Part shown: piece by piece, positions 1-14,000 of the stretch
Layout of the letters: every line of letters begins with the position of its first letter
Position numbering within the stretch: the first letter of the stretch is position 1
Assembly: GCA_024305405.1 (NCBI GenBank)
Contig: JAKNDB010000070.1
Span: 1,404,001-1,468,000 of the forward strand
Origin: Dirofilaria immitis
Lineage: Eukaryota; Nematoda; Chromadorea; Rhabditida; Onchocercidae
Reading direction: 5' to 3'
DNA length: 64,000 nucleotides
The notes under the pieces: generated by a model
Databases searched by the model: none
The model's input: the letters and a program-made list of their open reading frames with translations, nothing else
What the model was told of the DNA's origin: nothing
Program-made: the position numbers and the translations under genes

Positions 1-2
1 CC

Positions 3-1018
3 GATATTGTTGATCCGTCAAATGGTCTAGCAACTAGTAACGATATACTGTGTCAGCAGATGAAGAAACGGTCAAGGCCACCTCGAATTTGCAATATTTG
101 TGGTCTTCAAGTTACTGGTCAACGTTCATCACTTATCTATCATGCTAATTCCAAGTATGAACCGAACTATGCTAGCACTTTTTTCACCAATATCCTGGAG
201 TAGCATCGTACATTTCAAAAGAATTACATTGCTTCAGGATAAGATTATTAATTATGAAATTAATAAAATTGATGAAAGTAATATCGGCAATTTAAACTAA
301 TCTTAAAACAAAAAATCTGATTTAAATGATTCATATGTAAAGTGTTACGTTTCAAAATTAGAATTTATCACCCAAAATGTATGTGACTTATTCACTGACA
401 TATTTTTTTAAGGCACGTACGTCTACCAATGTTTTTCTGTCGTGAATGCAAGAAAACATGGACAACAATCACGAAATCGGATGTAATTAAGCATGTTAAG
501 GCATGCCATGATGGTGATGAAAGTCTTATAGAGGATCATCGCATGCAATATGCGAATGATTTACATCATATTACCGATAAATGCTTCCCACGTAAAAATC
601 GAGGTTGTTCCTTTTCTTTTTTCTTTTTAATTTTGAATTAACTTTTAAATTTTAGATTTTATAGATTCAAATTAATGTCATGCAAATAACTGAAAATAGT
701 AATAAATTGGACTAATGAAAACTGATATTTTGATTTTATTTGTACTACCACCATCATATAATCACTAACTTTGACAATTTTGAAGCTTTCTGAAATCGAG
801 TTTTTTAAATTTTGTATGATGGTGTTTGAATTGGATAAATTGAATTATTTATTGCATTTTCATTAAAGATTTTAATGGTGTTAATATTCCTTAACCCTTT
901 CATAATTTTAGGTAATTGTGCAGATGATGAAATGGAAAGTTTGATCAATCCGGAATTATGGGTCAAAATGAAGAAAGGGGTAGTTTTGTTAACATCTGAC
1001 ATTCCTACAACGCTATAA
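3..1018 (+). CDS. C2H2 zinc-finger protein, 3' part only (gene starts left of the window)
   Basis: Three exons can be joined with matching phase: 3-154, 413-603 and 912-1018. The gene enters from the left edge, so the N-terminus is missing. Two tandem C2H2-like fingers are visible. The first starts CNICGLQ and spans the first intron, ending with an H-x4-H pair. The second starts CRECKKTW and ends KHVKACH, a C-x2-C-x13-H-x4-H spacing. The 5' flank is basic (KKRSRPPR). The tail after the fingers is acidic and ends IPTTL before TAA at 1016-1018. Donors are GTATGA and GTTGTT, and acceptors are TTTTTTAAG and TTTTAG. Such fingers normally bind DNA or RNA in the nucleus, but I do not recognise the family. 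Confidence in coding status is high and in function low. Confidence 0.75.
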
Positions 1019-3173
1019 TAACTACGAGAAAATATTGTTACTTCAAAATTTCATGTTCAAACTTTCTTTTCAAACTTTTTTTAAAAATATGATTAAATTG
1101 AGTTAAAGAATACATAGCTCATTAAAAACGTTCAAGTTCTAGTTATAAAGGAACGATTTTTGTATCTGACGATAATATATAGAAACTTCGTCAATCATTT
1201 TCTCGCTTTTTTACATTATTATTTAATAGCGTAACCAACTACAAATAATTCGATGAATCATTTCAATTCAAATATCACAAATACCGTATTGTATGATTGT
1301 ATCAAAGTTATTTGAATATCAAGTCGGAAGTTTTAATTTTTTTCTCTTTACGTCATTAATGATTTTATAATTTGCTTTTCATAAAACGAAGCAAATAAAA
1401 AGAAAGTGATAAAAATGTCGAAGGATAAATTTAACGAGTTGTACCGTAACACTGTTTAAAGCTTTTCATAAATAAACAAATTAAAATTGTATTCAGATCG
1501 TTTCTTTTTTCGATAGTATTCACAAGGCATACAAGATTAAAATTTTAAAAGATGTATTGCATATGCATAACATAGCTTTAATCCAATATGACGATACAAT
1601 TCTACGGTCTTACCTATATTTTGAAAATTTTTTGATGGACAGTCTTTAAAAATATATTTACAAAAGAATAAAGCATTTTTAGAGAGCTGGCATAAATCGG
1701 GATAATTTTCAAATGATTTTCAACAAAGAATATTTAAAGGTATAATTAATCCATCTGATGAGAAATGAAATCATCTTCAGCGATTGTCAATTCGTTCATT
1801 TGAAAGAAGTAAACAATGAAAAAAAACGAAGAAAGAAAGAGAATTGGACAATGATTTTTTTGAAATTTTTTTTTGACACAACAATTTAATTGAAACAAGA
1901 AGAAAATATTTACAGAAATCGATTGTTGACGTTTACAAGACTGAAATATTCATAACTTGTAACATTTATTACATAAAATAAATATCGACTATTCTTACAT
2001 ATCTGATAATGTAGTTCTCATATTTCACCTTTATAATTCGTTTAGAGTCATATCAATTCAAGATATCATTCGATCTCTTCGTAGTTTTGCTGTTAACTAG
2101 CTGGCTCATTAATTGTATAAGTATCATAATTCTCGTATTTCATCTTTATTATTCGTGTGGAATCGTATCAATTCAAGATATCATTTATACATGATGAGGA
2201 TATTATCAATGTATCAAATTTTATATTGTAACGAATATAATTCCAAAAAGAAAAAACAATATGAGTCATAATGTGTTATTAAATGTTGAAATTTCTGATT
2301 GAAATTAGTTATAAAAACTTCAAGCTAATTTAATATACTTTGACTTTTTGTCTTTTGCAAATTAATTTTTATCAAAGCACTTTTAGGGAGGGAAAAAGAG
2401 TTAGATAAAAATGATATAATTTAATTAGATATTAATTGCAGTATTCAGTATATTAGTAAATTTTAATATCAAATATTAGAAATTAAAAATCGAATTTAAT
2501 AAACCTGGAATGTATCAGTTATTGTATTCTCTTTAGATTAGCTGATGAATGATATTCTATTGTTGTGTAATTTATCGAAAAAACATAAATTTACTAAATT
2601 TATCAATTGATTTATCACTGGCTAATTTTAAGGTTAGAAAGATTAGTTCCAGCATGAATTAATCAATTAATTATCATGAGGTGATTTTTCTCTCTATTTA
2701 TCTATATCAATCATGTTATCTTATCATGATAAGTCTAATCGTAAATACTGATAATAATTCCAATATTCATAATAACTAAAGATTATATATATATAGTATT
2801 TGAATTAAAACTTGTCAAATGAATTGAGTGTTATTGAATAAAAGCAAAAATATATTTGAATTTTCAGATAAAGGAAAAGTGTAAAAATCAGAAATATTTT
2901 TACGATTGTCGATTTATTGATAAATTTCCTGCTCTCGATTTTTATGACTCCCACATTCTCGATAAGCAGATTTGCACGTTGACAATTTTTCAACTCTCGA
3001 TTTTTATGATTCTAGATTCTTGATAGACAGAACTGGACGTTAGGAAATTCATTGCAATTTTGATTGCTATCACATCATGTATCAATATGCTTAACAAGAA
3101 TAACTAATCCATAAAATATTTCTTATCTTTTCGTCATTTATTTTTCATTCTTCTCCGTGCAGTTCAACTTTTA

Positions 3174-3216
3174 TTCCGTTCCGTTCTCTTTTGCTCCGTT
3201 CCGTTCCGCTCCGTTT
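3174..3216. repeat. CCGTT-rich pentanucleotide tract
   Basis: Imperfect repeats of TCCGTTCCGTT form a small GC-richer spot in otherwise AT-rich DNA. No function can be read from it. Confidence 0.6.
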
Positions 3217-3940
3217 GAATCGAATAAATGCTAACGTGGATTATTCGGATTAATCGGATATAGCATACAGATGGATAAATGATTCAATCAAAAATTTCTT
3301 TCATATTTAAATCAGAATTCAATTTCTATCTTCAACCTTTTTTCTTTTTTTTTTTAATGTTACATACAAAGGTCAGTTTAATTTTATAATATCGTTTGAA
3401 TGATTTGAATTAATAACCTTTCTCATTTTTAAATTCATCAACAATATCATTTTTTTTGATCTGATAAAAGCAAGCAACGATATTGAGAGGAATTTTTGTG
3501 AATTCTCGAATTCTTTTGTTTATCATTAAATTTTCATTTTACATTAGTTTAAATAACAAAAAAAATGCGATATATGCGATTAATTATTATCGTAGTGAGA
3601 ATGGAATGAAAATGTTAAATAATAGCTAATAATATATTTAATCGTAAATTCATCAATGGTGTGATAAATAATATTTTTGCTAATTTCTATAATTTGATGA
3701 TAAAATTTGATATTTATTTTTTTGTTTATCAAAATTCATATTATAAGCAAAAATTTTAAGAATAAATTAAGCCTTCTACTAATCGATTCATTCATTTTTT
3801 CCTTTTTCTTTTTTTTTTTTAATTAATTGTAAAATAATTGAAAAATTTATTTTTATCCATTTTTTTTTGCAGCAATCAAAATTTATCATTTAGGAAATTA
3901 TTTTACAATTTTTTTGCTTATTATAACTCTTTGTTTTGTG

Positions 3941-4272
3941 TTTATTTCTCGATTAATCTCGATTAATCTAATATCTCATTCTCGATTAATCTAATATTTT
4001 TTTGCGTTTATTTCTCGATTAATCTAATATCTTATTTCTCGATTGATCTAACATTTTTTTGCATTTGTTTATCGATTAATCTCGATTAATCTAATACTTT
4101 TTTGCATTTATTCCTCGATTAATCTCGACTAGTCTAATATCTCATTTCTCGATTAATCTAATATTTTTTTTTGCATTTATTTCTCGATTAATCTAATATC
4201 TTATTTCTGGATTAATCTAATATCTTATTTCTCGATTAATCTAATATCTTATTTCTCGATTAATCTAATATT
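3941..4272. repeat. Minisatellite of about 24 bp containing the palindrome GATTAATC
   Basis: About fourteen copies of a unit like TTTCTCGATTAATCTAATAT are present. Most carry the perfect palindrome GATTAATC. Some units have the CTCGATTAAT part doubled, as expected from slippage or unequal exchange. The array lies in intergenic DNA. Confidence 0.8.
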
Positions 4273-4630
4273 TTTGTATATTACTAAAAATTTAATACTA
4301 AAATTGAATGAAATTTATAATTTAAATTTATTCAGAGAATTTTTTTCATAAATGAAATTATTTTTTTAAAGTGTAAAAATGAAAAACAGAATAAATTATA
4401 AATGAATATTTTTAATGCTATTTAAAATTTATTTCATATTTTTATTTACTTCATTATACATATATTCAATATTTATTGTATTTATTAAATTCGAAATAAA
4501 AATTTGAAATGAAATTTAATATATAAATTTATTATTAATTCTTTTGAAATTTAATTGCAAAAAAAGAAAAAAATATGTATATATAAATATATGTATATAT
4601 GTGTGTGTAGATGATTATATATTTGATCAT

Positions 4631-4983
4631 TTAAAATCGAGCAATTATTGATCGATTAGATGATGGAAAATATTGCAATAATAAGGTAACAGCTGAAGGA
4701 AAAATAAATACAGCAACAGTAAAACTTATAATTGTAATTAACATAAGAAATACACTGATCTCATAAAATGCTTGTGTTGAAGCACCGATCAAAACAAATC
4801 CCGAACAAAATGATGAAATAGCTGCTAGAAGTACGGGAATACCAACTGCTGATGCTATCACACTGAAATTAATCATTTGTAAAATATTTTGTAAAAATTA
4901 ATCAATTAAATAAAATTTAGTAATAAATTATAAATATTAACGTAATCAGTTAATAATAATATTAATAATTAATGATGATAGTG

Positions 4984-5015
<32 letters not shown>

Positions 5016-8000
5016 CATAGTAATAATAAAATAATTATAATAGATAATCAAGATATATTGAATAGTGAAAATCGATAAAATAATAATAATAAATGATAAT
5101 CAAATTATCACCAATTATTAGTAAATAAATTAGAAAATTAATGATCATCAGTTATCACTTGATTATTTCAATGATATAAGGATGTGAATGAATTATTCGT
5201 ATATTATAATTATTTTCAAATAACTTTATATTATTCATGTATAAAGTTTAAAAAAAACGAATAAATATATTTAATTTTCATCTATAATTATGCTAATTAA
5301 AAATATTTTATTTAAATTTATTTAAAAAGTGATATGATAAAAGTGATAATTTCTAGATGAAAAAGATGCAATAAAAGTGATAATTTCTAGATAAAAAAGA
5401 TACAATAAAAGTGATAATTTCTAGATGAAAAATGATATGATAAAAGGTGGTAATTTTTAGATAGATGAAAAACATATCAAATTTACCTGTAATCACTAGT
5501 TTTATTAAGTCGAAAACCAACAGCAAAATGAAGACAATAATCAAAACTCATGCCAATTGTTAAAACAATTATTGTTGCTTCAACAACATTAACTGTCCAA
5601 CCTTTTAGGAAAAAAACAATTTATTTATTTATTTGTTTATTTATTTACTTATTTATAATTTAAAAGATATCTCAAATAAACAATAAAATTTTCGATAAAT
5701 TTTTAATTTTTTAAATTTAAAACTTCTACGAAACAAAAAAAATTAAAATTAAAATAATTAAAACTTACCGGCCCAAAATACGATAGCAATTGTTATGATA
5801 ACAACGCTCGAAATGCATATCATAGCCAAAAGTGAAAGCATAACATCAAAAGTGATAACAACTATTACGATCATGCTAACAATCAATGAAATAAATACGG
5901 AAATAGCGGTACCATTTAAAATACGTTCCAATAAATCATATAATTTTGTTAATTGACTATTTGATAATATTAGAGGATGATTAAATTCTAAAATGAAAAT
6001 ATTGAATAAACAATAATTTTAAATTATTAAATTTACAAAATTCCATTTAATCAATACTTTTTAGCTTTCTAAGTTTTTTTTTTAAATATTAATTTTAGTC
6101 TAAAAAATAATTTTATAAAAATAAAAATAAAATGGTCGAAAAAAAAGTTGTTTGATAGATGTAATAATTATGTAACCTAAAATAAATTAAAAATTAACCT
6201 GAAATTGCACTCTGTTCTACCGTATTCCGTACATTGGATATATAATCGAAAAATGGTTTCATTTCTTTGAAAACCATTGAAAAATCATATCTACTATACG
6301 TTATCAAATAATATGCTAAAAAATTGCCATTTTTATCAAAAAGCGGCCCATCACTATCTTCCTGATTCCATTGATCAAATATCGGAAGTGATGTAGCATG
6401 ACCATATTGAAGAAAGCAACGTGTTAACATATTACCGGAAAATAATTTAGGCTGAAAAAAGCAAAAAAAAATTTTGAATTTTTATAATATTATCAAAGAA
6501 ATGTTAACTTTTTTTTCTTCTCCTTTCTTTCTTTTTTACACATAAATTTTAATATGTAATTAATTACTTAATTTTAATTATGAATTTTGTAGTTTATTTA
6601 ATTGCATGTAATTTCAATTATAAATTTTGCAATTAATTAATCACACCTAATTTTAATTATAAATTTTGTAATTAATTAATTATACATAATTTTAATTATA
6701 AATTTTGATTTAATATTTATTCTCAATAAATGTTAATTATAATTTTTCAATTTTTATTCATTATAATTATTAATTGTGTTAAATTTCGAACATAAATTTA
6801 ATTATGCAAATAAATTAATCGTACGCAATTTTGAATTTCAAATATAAATATAATTTTAAATTTCAAATATAAATTTTAATTTAGTTTTCACTTTCTCTAA
6901 AATTCGATCTGCTAAATTTTAAATACAAATTTAATTTTTTTAATACATTAAATTTAATATATTTTTAGGAATGTAAATTTATCATCCTAAAATTATGCCA
7001 AAAATAATCCAATAATAAAATTAGTATCAACAAATACATATCATTCATTCTAAGGAAATAATAAGTATTTTATTTATGAAATGAAAACTAATTGAATAAT
7101 TAATTAGCTAACCGTTGATATTTCAGATTTTTTTCCCCAAACAATTGACAACCTCGAGAAGTTGTATTCAAATTTGTCCATTCAATGAATTCATCCAACC
7201 ATAAATTTCCTTTCGCATGCGAATTTGATTCTCGACTAACATTTTTAAGAAATGCCTATAAAAATATGCAAAGCTTTTTTGTATTATAAAAATTTTATCG
7301 TATTTATTTTTTTTTTTGAAAAAACAAAATATATTCTCGAGAAAAAGAAAATTTCAATAATAATTATTTTCAAAAATTTTCATGATTTAAACTTTGTCGA
7401 TCACAGATAAAACCTGATTTTTGCATGCTTTTGTTTGCCAAACTAACCTGAAATTCCAATAGATGATTAGCCAAAACATCAGCAAATCCGACGTCCATAT
7501 TTAGTGATCCTTTATCATTTGGAATTAAAGAACTTCCACTTCTAGAAAATATTTAAATTATATTTTGCATTTCAGAAACTTAACTTTCAAACTGCTAAAA
7601 TAAGCAAATAAATTTTGAATATAATAGTTTCTCATTAATTTGTTGAATTATCAAAGATATTCTCAGACAACGTGAGAATTGACAGATTCAGAGCTCTTTC
7701 ATGATTCGGTGGTTGGTGGTGCATGGCTGTTCTTAGTTGGTGGAGTGATTTGTCTGGTTTATTCCGATAACGAGCGTGACTCTAGCCTATTAAATAGTTA
7801 CTGGATAATTTTGTCCAACTTCTTAGAAGGACAAGCGAAGTTGAGCAATAACAGGTCTGTGATGCCCTTAGATGCCTAGGGTTGCACGCGAAATTTGTAA
7901 TTATTAAAATTTTTTGAAAGTTCTTTTTTTAAAAATTCAAACATTTCCCGAAATGTTGTACGATATTGGAAGATATGATTCTTATGCATCCTAGAAAATT

Positions 8001-11000
8001 ATATAAATTTTCAAAATATCATTTAAAATTTTAAAATTTATCTATTATTATCATTTTTGAAATGAACATTAAATTACTTACGTTGTTGGTTTAATACCCC
8101 AAATTGCAATAATATTCATTTTTGGATGTTGATTGATCGAAAAATCAAATAATGATGCAGCATTTTCATCAAACCATTCATATGGATGATTAGAGCGTAA
8201 AAACTTAAAATGATAAAAAACAACTTTATTCTTTAAAAGCTAAAATTATTTTACCTGTTGAGATTTAATTAATTAAATAATTATTTACCTTGTTATTAAC
8301 CATTTATTAATATTAATTGTTCTATTGCATATACATTATCGTTTAATGGTTTTGTAATTGAAGATTCAAAAAAAAAGAAATAAATCATATACTGAATAAC
8401 CTGAATTGAATTTTTTCCGGTAATCGAATTCCAGGTGTTTTAATAATTGCATACATTGATGCGGTAAATGCAATAAGTGTTAATAATATTAATGGTATTC
8501 GAATAATATATACTATTTGTGGAATTAATCGGCTGAATATCACATCAAAACTATCAGCAGCACTTTGCCAAAATTGATTAATTCGAGATTTTAATCTCGA
8601 AATAAAAAATTCGAAATATTAAATGATTTAGCTCTTGCATCACTGACAACAATTGCAGCAGGTAGTATTATCATCACTAATACATAATTAATCATCATTA
8701 ATGTTCCAGCATATATACCAAAACATCTAAAAACAGGTAAATCAAAAAAAAACGAAAATATCTGAAATAAAAAATGAAAAGATCTGAAATAGAAAAAACT
8801 GAAATATCTCAAATTAAATGCTTGAAATAAAATGATTACTTATTTTGATGATTTGATTGATTTTTCTTTTTTCTATATATATATTTGGAAACATTTTTGC
8901 TAATATATTTGGAAACATTTTTGCTAATAATCAATATAACATAAATTGATTTAAAATTTTTAAATTTAAATTTAAGTATTTTATATTTTTTAAATTCCAA
9001 TTTTATATTTAATTAATTTTTCAATCAAAAACAATAATTGGTAAATATTTGCACTAACTAACCTAAGGACAATAATATTTGATGCAAGATTAGCAAAGAA
9101 TGCAACAGCAGTAGTTGCTGATGTAACCCACATTGAAATTGCAGCATGTGATAATGCATCACTTAAACCTGATATCACTTGTCTACGATGATATTCCATT
9201 AACTGCAATTTTTATAAATCATCAAATTGATAAGTGAAAATTCCGTTGGGAATTCGCTTTAGCGAATAACCGTAATTTTTATCATCAGACTGATAAGTGA
9301 AATATTTCAGACAATATTGTTCCGATGATAAATAGCAAAAGTAAAAAGATAGTGTAAGATAAAAAGTGATAAGCCAAAAAATCATTATCATCATCATAAA
9401 GATTACTAAGATAGCTAAAAATAAACGGTGATAAGCAAAAAATCATTTTGATTATTATCATCAATGCTAGTAGTAATAGTAATCTTAATGATAGGGATGA
9501 TATTCCAATGATAATTTTCAATACCTTTCTAACTTTTAACTTTTTTTTCTTCAATTTCATTTTTGTTTTGTTATGAAATATTACCGTATCATGATCAAAT
9601 TGAAAGCTGTCATTGTTATCATTGGTATATATTACAATAAAAAGTGAAACTATATGTCACCCATAGCAAAATTTAATCTAATTTATCAATAAATCATTGA
9701 AAGATCATTTACCTCCTCTTTATCAGAATTTTCCTCCTTTGCATTATTTAGATCACAATTTAATAATACTGGCGACCATTTTTTGCTAGCATCCTAAAAT
9801 GCAAATTAATAATGATTTCAGATTTATTCATTTATCGGAGTGCTGTAGAATGTAATCCCGAAAAACAACAACCTATATTATGCAGAGTATAATCCGGAAA
9901 AACAACAACCCATATTACGTGGGATGTAATCCGGAAAAACAACAATCTATATCTCATTGAATTTCATCACAATTTTTTCTAAATTCAAAAATCTAACGAA
10001 CCGCCTAAACTATCTGATGTGCTTATTTTTTCAAAAAAGATTTTTAAATTTTATAAATCTTAATTTAAAAAAAGAGAAAGCTACTAAATGATATTATCGA
10101 TTATTTGAAATAATTAATTATTTCAAATAAATTACCTCTTTATGCTTTCGATATTGATGCATAAAAGGAAGGCATCATCAGCACCCACAGCAACAACAAG
10201 TATCATTGCAAGTAAATTTAAAAATGGGAAAAATTTGATTCCAAAATTATCTGAAATTCTTTTTGTTTTTAAAAAAAAAGGAAAAATCAATATTTTATAT
10301 ATTTAAAAAAATTTTTTTATTCATTCAAATCATTGCTGTCAATTATTAGATGAAAGGATAATTTTAGTTAATTAAAAATTGTTATTATTTGTTATTCATT
10401 CGAAAAATGAGATATTTATTATGAAACAAATTTGTTATTAAAAAAAAATAAGAATTTATAAATATTCATTTGACAAATCTACTTTTCGTTTTTTTTTAAT
10501 CAATAATTTTGTTAATTTCATTCTAACAGTTATATAATTTGATAAAAATTAACAATAATTGATAATTTGCAAATTGTTAATTTCATTCTAATAGTTATAT
10601 TATTTGGTAAAAATTAACAATAATTGATAATTTGCAAATTGCTAATTTCATTTTAATAGTTATACAGTTCGGTAAAAATTAATAATAATTGATAATTTGC
10701 AAATTGTTAATTTCATTCTAATAGTTATATAGTTTGATAAAAATTAACAATAATTGATAATTTGCAAATTGTTAATTTCATTCTAATAGTTATATTATTT
10801 GGTAAAAATTAACAATAATTGATAATTTGCAAATTGCTAATTTCATTTTAATAGTTATACAGTTCGGTAAAAATTAATAATAATTGATAATTTGCAAATT
10901 GTTAATTTCATTCTAATAGTTATATAGTTTGATAAAAATTAACAATAATTGATAATTTGCAAATTGTTAATTTCATTCTAATAGTTATACAGTTCGGTAA

Positions 11001-14000
11001 AAATTAATAATAATTGATAATTTGCAAATTGTTAATTTCATTCTAATAGTTATATTATTTGGTAAAAATTAACAATAATTGATAATTTGCAAATTGTTAA
11101 TTTCATTCTAATAGTTATACAGTTCGGTAAAAATTAATAATAATTGATAATTTGCAAATTGTTAATTTCATTCTAATAGTTATATAGTTTGATAAAAATT
11201 AACAATTTTTTAATATCATATCAAATTACTAAAATTTTTAAGCTAAATAAGCATTTCTTATATTGAATGATTAGAAAATAGAGAAATGATTATTTCATAT
11301 TCATTGATATTCATATATATTTAAAAAAAAAAAGTTATTAAAAGGATATTTTTGATCAATTCATTTATTGTTTATAAATTTTCTATTAAAATATTTTTAC
11401 CATATGAATAAAAATTTTCTTTCATAAATTTCAAAAAATTTTTTGTTATAAATATTTTTCAAATAATATCACAAAATTATTCAAACGTTATGCATCGATG
11501 AGCGTTTAAAAGGTAAGGAAAAGTAATTAAGCTTATTTGTTTGAAGAAAAAAAGCAAAAAAATAGGATCTAAAAAAAAATTTCATCTAAACTTTATCGAA
11601 TTATTTTCTAAAATTTCCATAAAATTATCCATCCATTTTTCATCAAATTCTATTGATATTTATCCGTATGATAATATTAGAAATATAATAGTGCATTAAA
11701 AAAATTTTTAAACTAATCAAAAAAATAAAATAAAAGATAAATTTTTAATGAATGTTGGAAATTTTTTATCAATGATAAATTATTTTATTATTGTTTAATA
11801 ACAGATGGCATGAAATGAAAAAAATGATAAATTGAATTATTGATTTTGTTAAATTTATATCATCAATTTCTTCCTTTTTTTTCTTCTATTATAATAAAAG
11901 CTTTGTGGTTTTAAAAGTAGTTTATCAGTTTTATCAGTAATTATGAAAGAGCAATGAAATTGATTGAAAAAATAAATAAATAAACAAACCGTATAAACGA
12001 AAAGCTTATAGCTTTAATCGTATTTATCAGTTTTATCAGTAATTATGAAAGAGCTATGAAATTAATTCGAAAAAAAAAAGCAAAAAAAAAAAATAAACAA
12101 ACCGTATAAACGAAGAAAGCAACACCAATTGATAATATCAAGCTAACAGTGATACAAAATGTATAAAAAATACTTCCAGTATATAGTAGTATAATAAGTA
12201 CTACAAGTATGATAGCAAATACGCCAAGTTGTACATCACCACGAAGTTTATCGACAAATAAGCCTTCTTTAACACCAAATTGTGCACCCATTAATTTCAA
12301 CTTATCATCATCTTTATAATCTTCTTGTAATTTTTGAAGTAAATTTGAATAAAATTGAAGATTTGTATAGCCATCATTCGATTGTATAATCTGTAAATTT
12401 ATTATAAATAACGAAATTAAGTTAATATTATTATTAATAAGTTTATTTGGATGAAAATTTTCCATCAAAAATTTTAAACAAATATAGCAATAACGATGAA
12501 TGAATGAATATATCATTTCTAATTTGCTAGCATCACTTTGATATAAATCAATATTGATTAAATTAATCTTTATCATATCGAAATTGTTAATTTGTCATAT
12601 TAAAATTGATAAAAGATTAATTTCTAGAACTAACTATTCATAATAATTAATTACCGGTAAAACTACAGCGAAATAAAACGGTTTAATGGTATCTACCATT
12701 CCATTACTTTTCTGAAATATCATATTCGAGAGTTGCGTAGCAATAGGTAATTGACATTGAATTGACATATTATCAGATTGACATGATAAGACAAGCGATT
12801 TGAATAAATTAATGCTGAAATATCATATCTATGATTGCTTTCAAAGATGGATGATATTTTGAAGTAAAATAGATTGTTAACTGATTTGTTGATTAAGATG
12901 AAAATCAAACATAATATAACAGATGTACTTATATATGTGATAATCAGTAATTTTTTTTTATGTGATTCAAATTTAAGATTCAACAAAAAATTATTTACAA
13001 CCATTTTCTGAAATTCAATATATTCGCTGCATAATAGATTCTGATACATTCACAACAAGATTGATTCTAATATATTTTCTACAATATAGATTCCCATAAA
13101 TTCTTTGTAGAATAGATTCTGATACATACATTCTTTACAGCATAAATTCGAATATATTATGTAAAGAATAAGCTTCGATAAATTTTTTTGCAAAAGGAGA
13201 TTCAAAAGTTTGCAAGTTTGCTTTTATCTATGCCTGTATTATCATCATTTCAAACTTATCAATTATCATCAATGTCTATATTTCTGTTTGACAAACTAAA
13301 TGAGTGCTTCAAATTTAATAAATGAACATACGAATCAGAATTAAGCGAAGAGCAAGAATTCAAATTTGATAACATATCCATATTTAAACACATTGTATAG
13401 TACGGAAGATTGAAGGAAAAAGGTAAACGTTTTATGTCTGTTGCATTCAAATCATTCAAATTAATTTCACTATCAATAATTGAATCGATAGCACATAATC
13501 GTTGCATTGTATGCATACTAAATAACTGAAAAGAAATAATTAAAGATTTAAAAAATTTTACGAGAATATTTCAGAATCTAAAATTCTTTTAATTTACGAT
13601 AATAATTCGAAATGATTTAAGCAATTGATGATATTTAATGAAGTAATATCATCGTTGGCATACATTAAAAATAAACACATACCATCACAAACTATAGAAG
13701 TTTACGCCAATTCATACTAAACGATCAGATATAATCATAATCTAATCTTATTGATTGCATCAATGGATTAATTTAAATATTATTCGTTTTTTATTTCTCA
13801 AAAACATATTTAAAAACTAAAAAAAAAAAAAGAAAAAAAAGATGGTACGAAAATTATCCATACATCATTGAACGATGATACTTTGAAGATTAGTTTCGAC
13901 AATAATAAAGTAATTTTATACGAAATCATGGTACCAAGGACGAAATATTGTTGACATGCATTAATTGGCATTTCCAATTGTGTTTCATTTTTTCTAATAT

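Larger units (their letters stand above)
1019..4630. other. Intergenic, AT-rich, no gene seen
   Basis: This is the convergent interval between the zinc-finger gene and the 3' end of the Dispatched gene. It must hold both 3' untranslated regions. No open frame resembles a protein. It contains a short CCGTT-rich tract and the GATTAATC minisatellite, listed separately. Confidence 0.7.

Noticed and set aside
7679..7879. 66-codon open frame as a small gene
   Set aside because: It lies wholly in the 18S rRNA relic, whose conserved sequence explains it.
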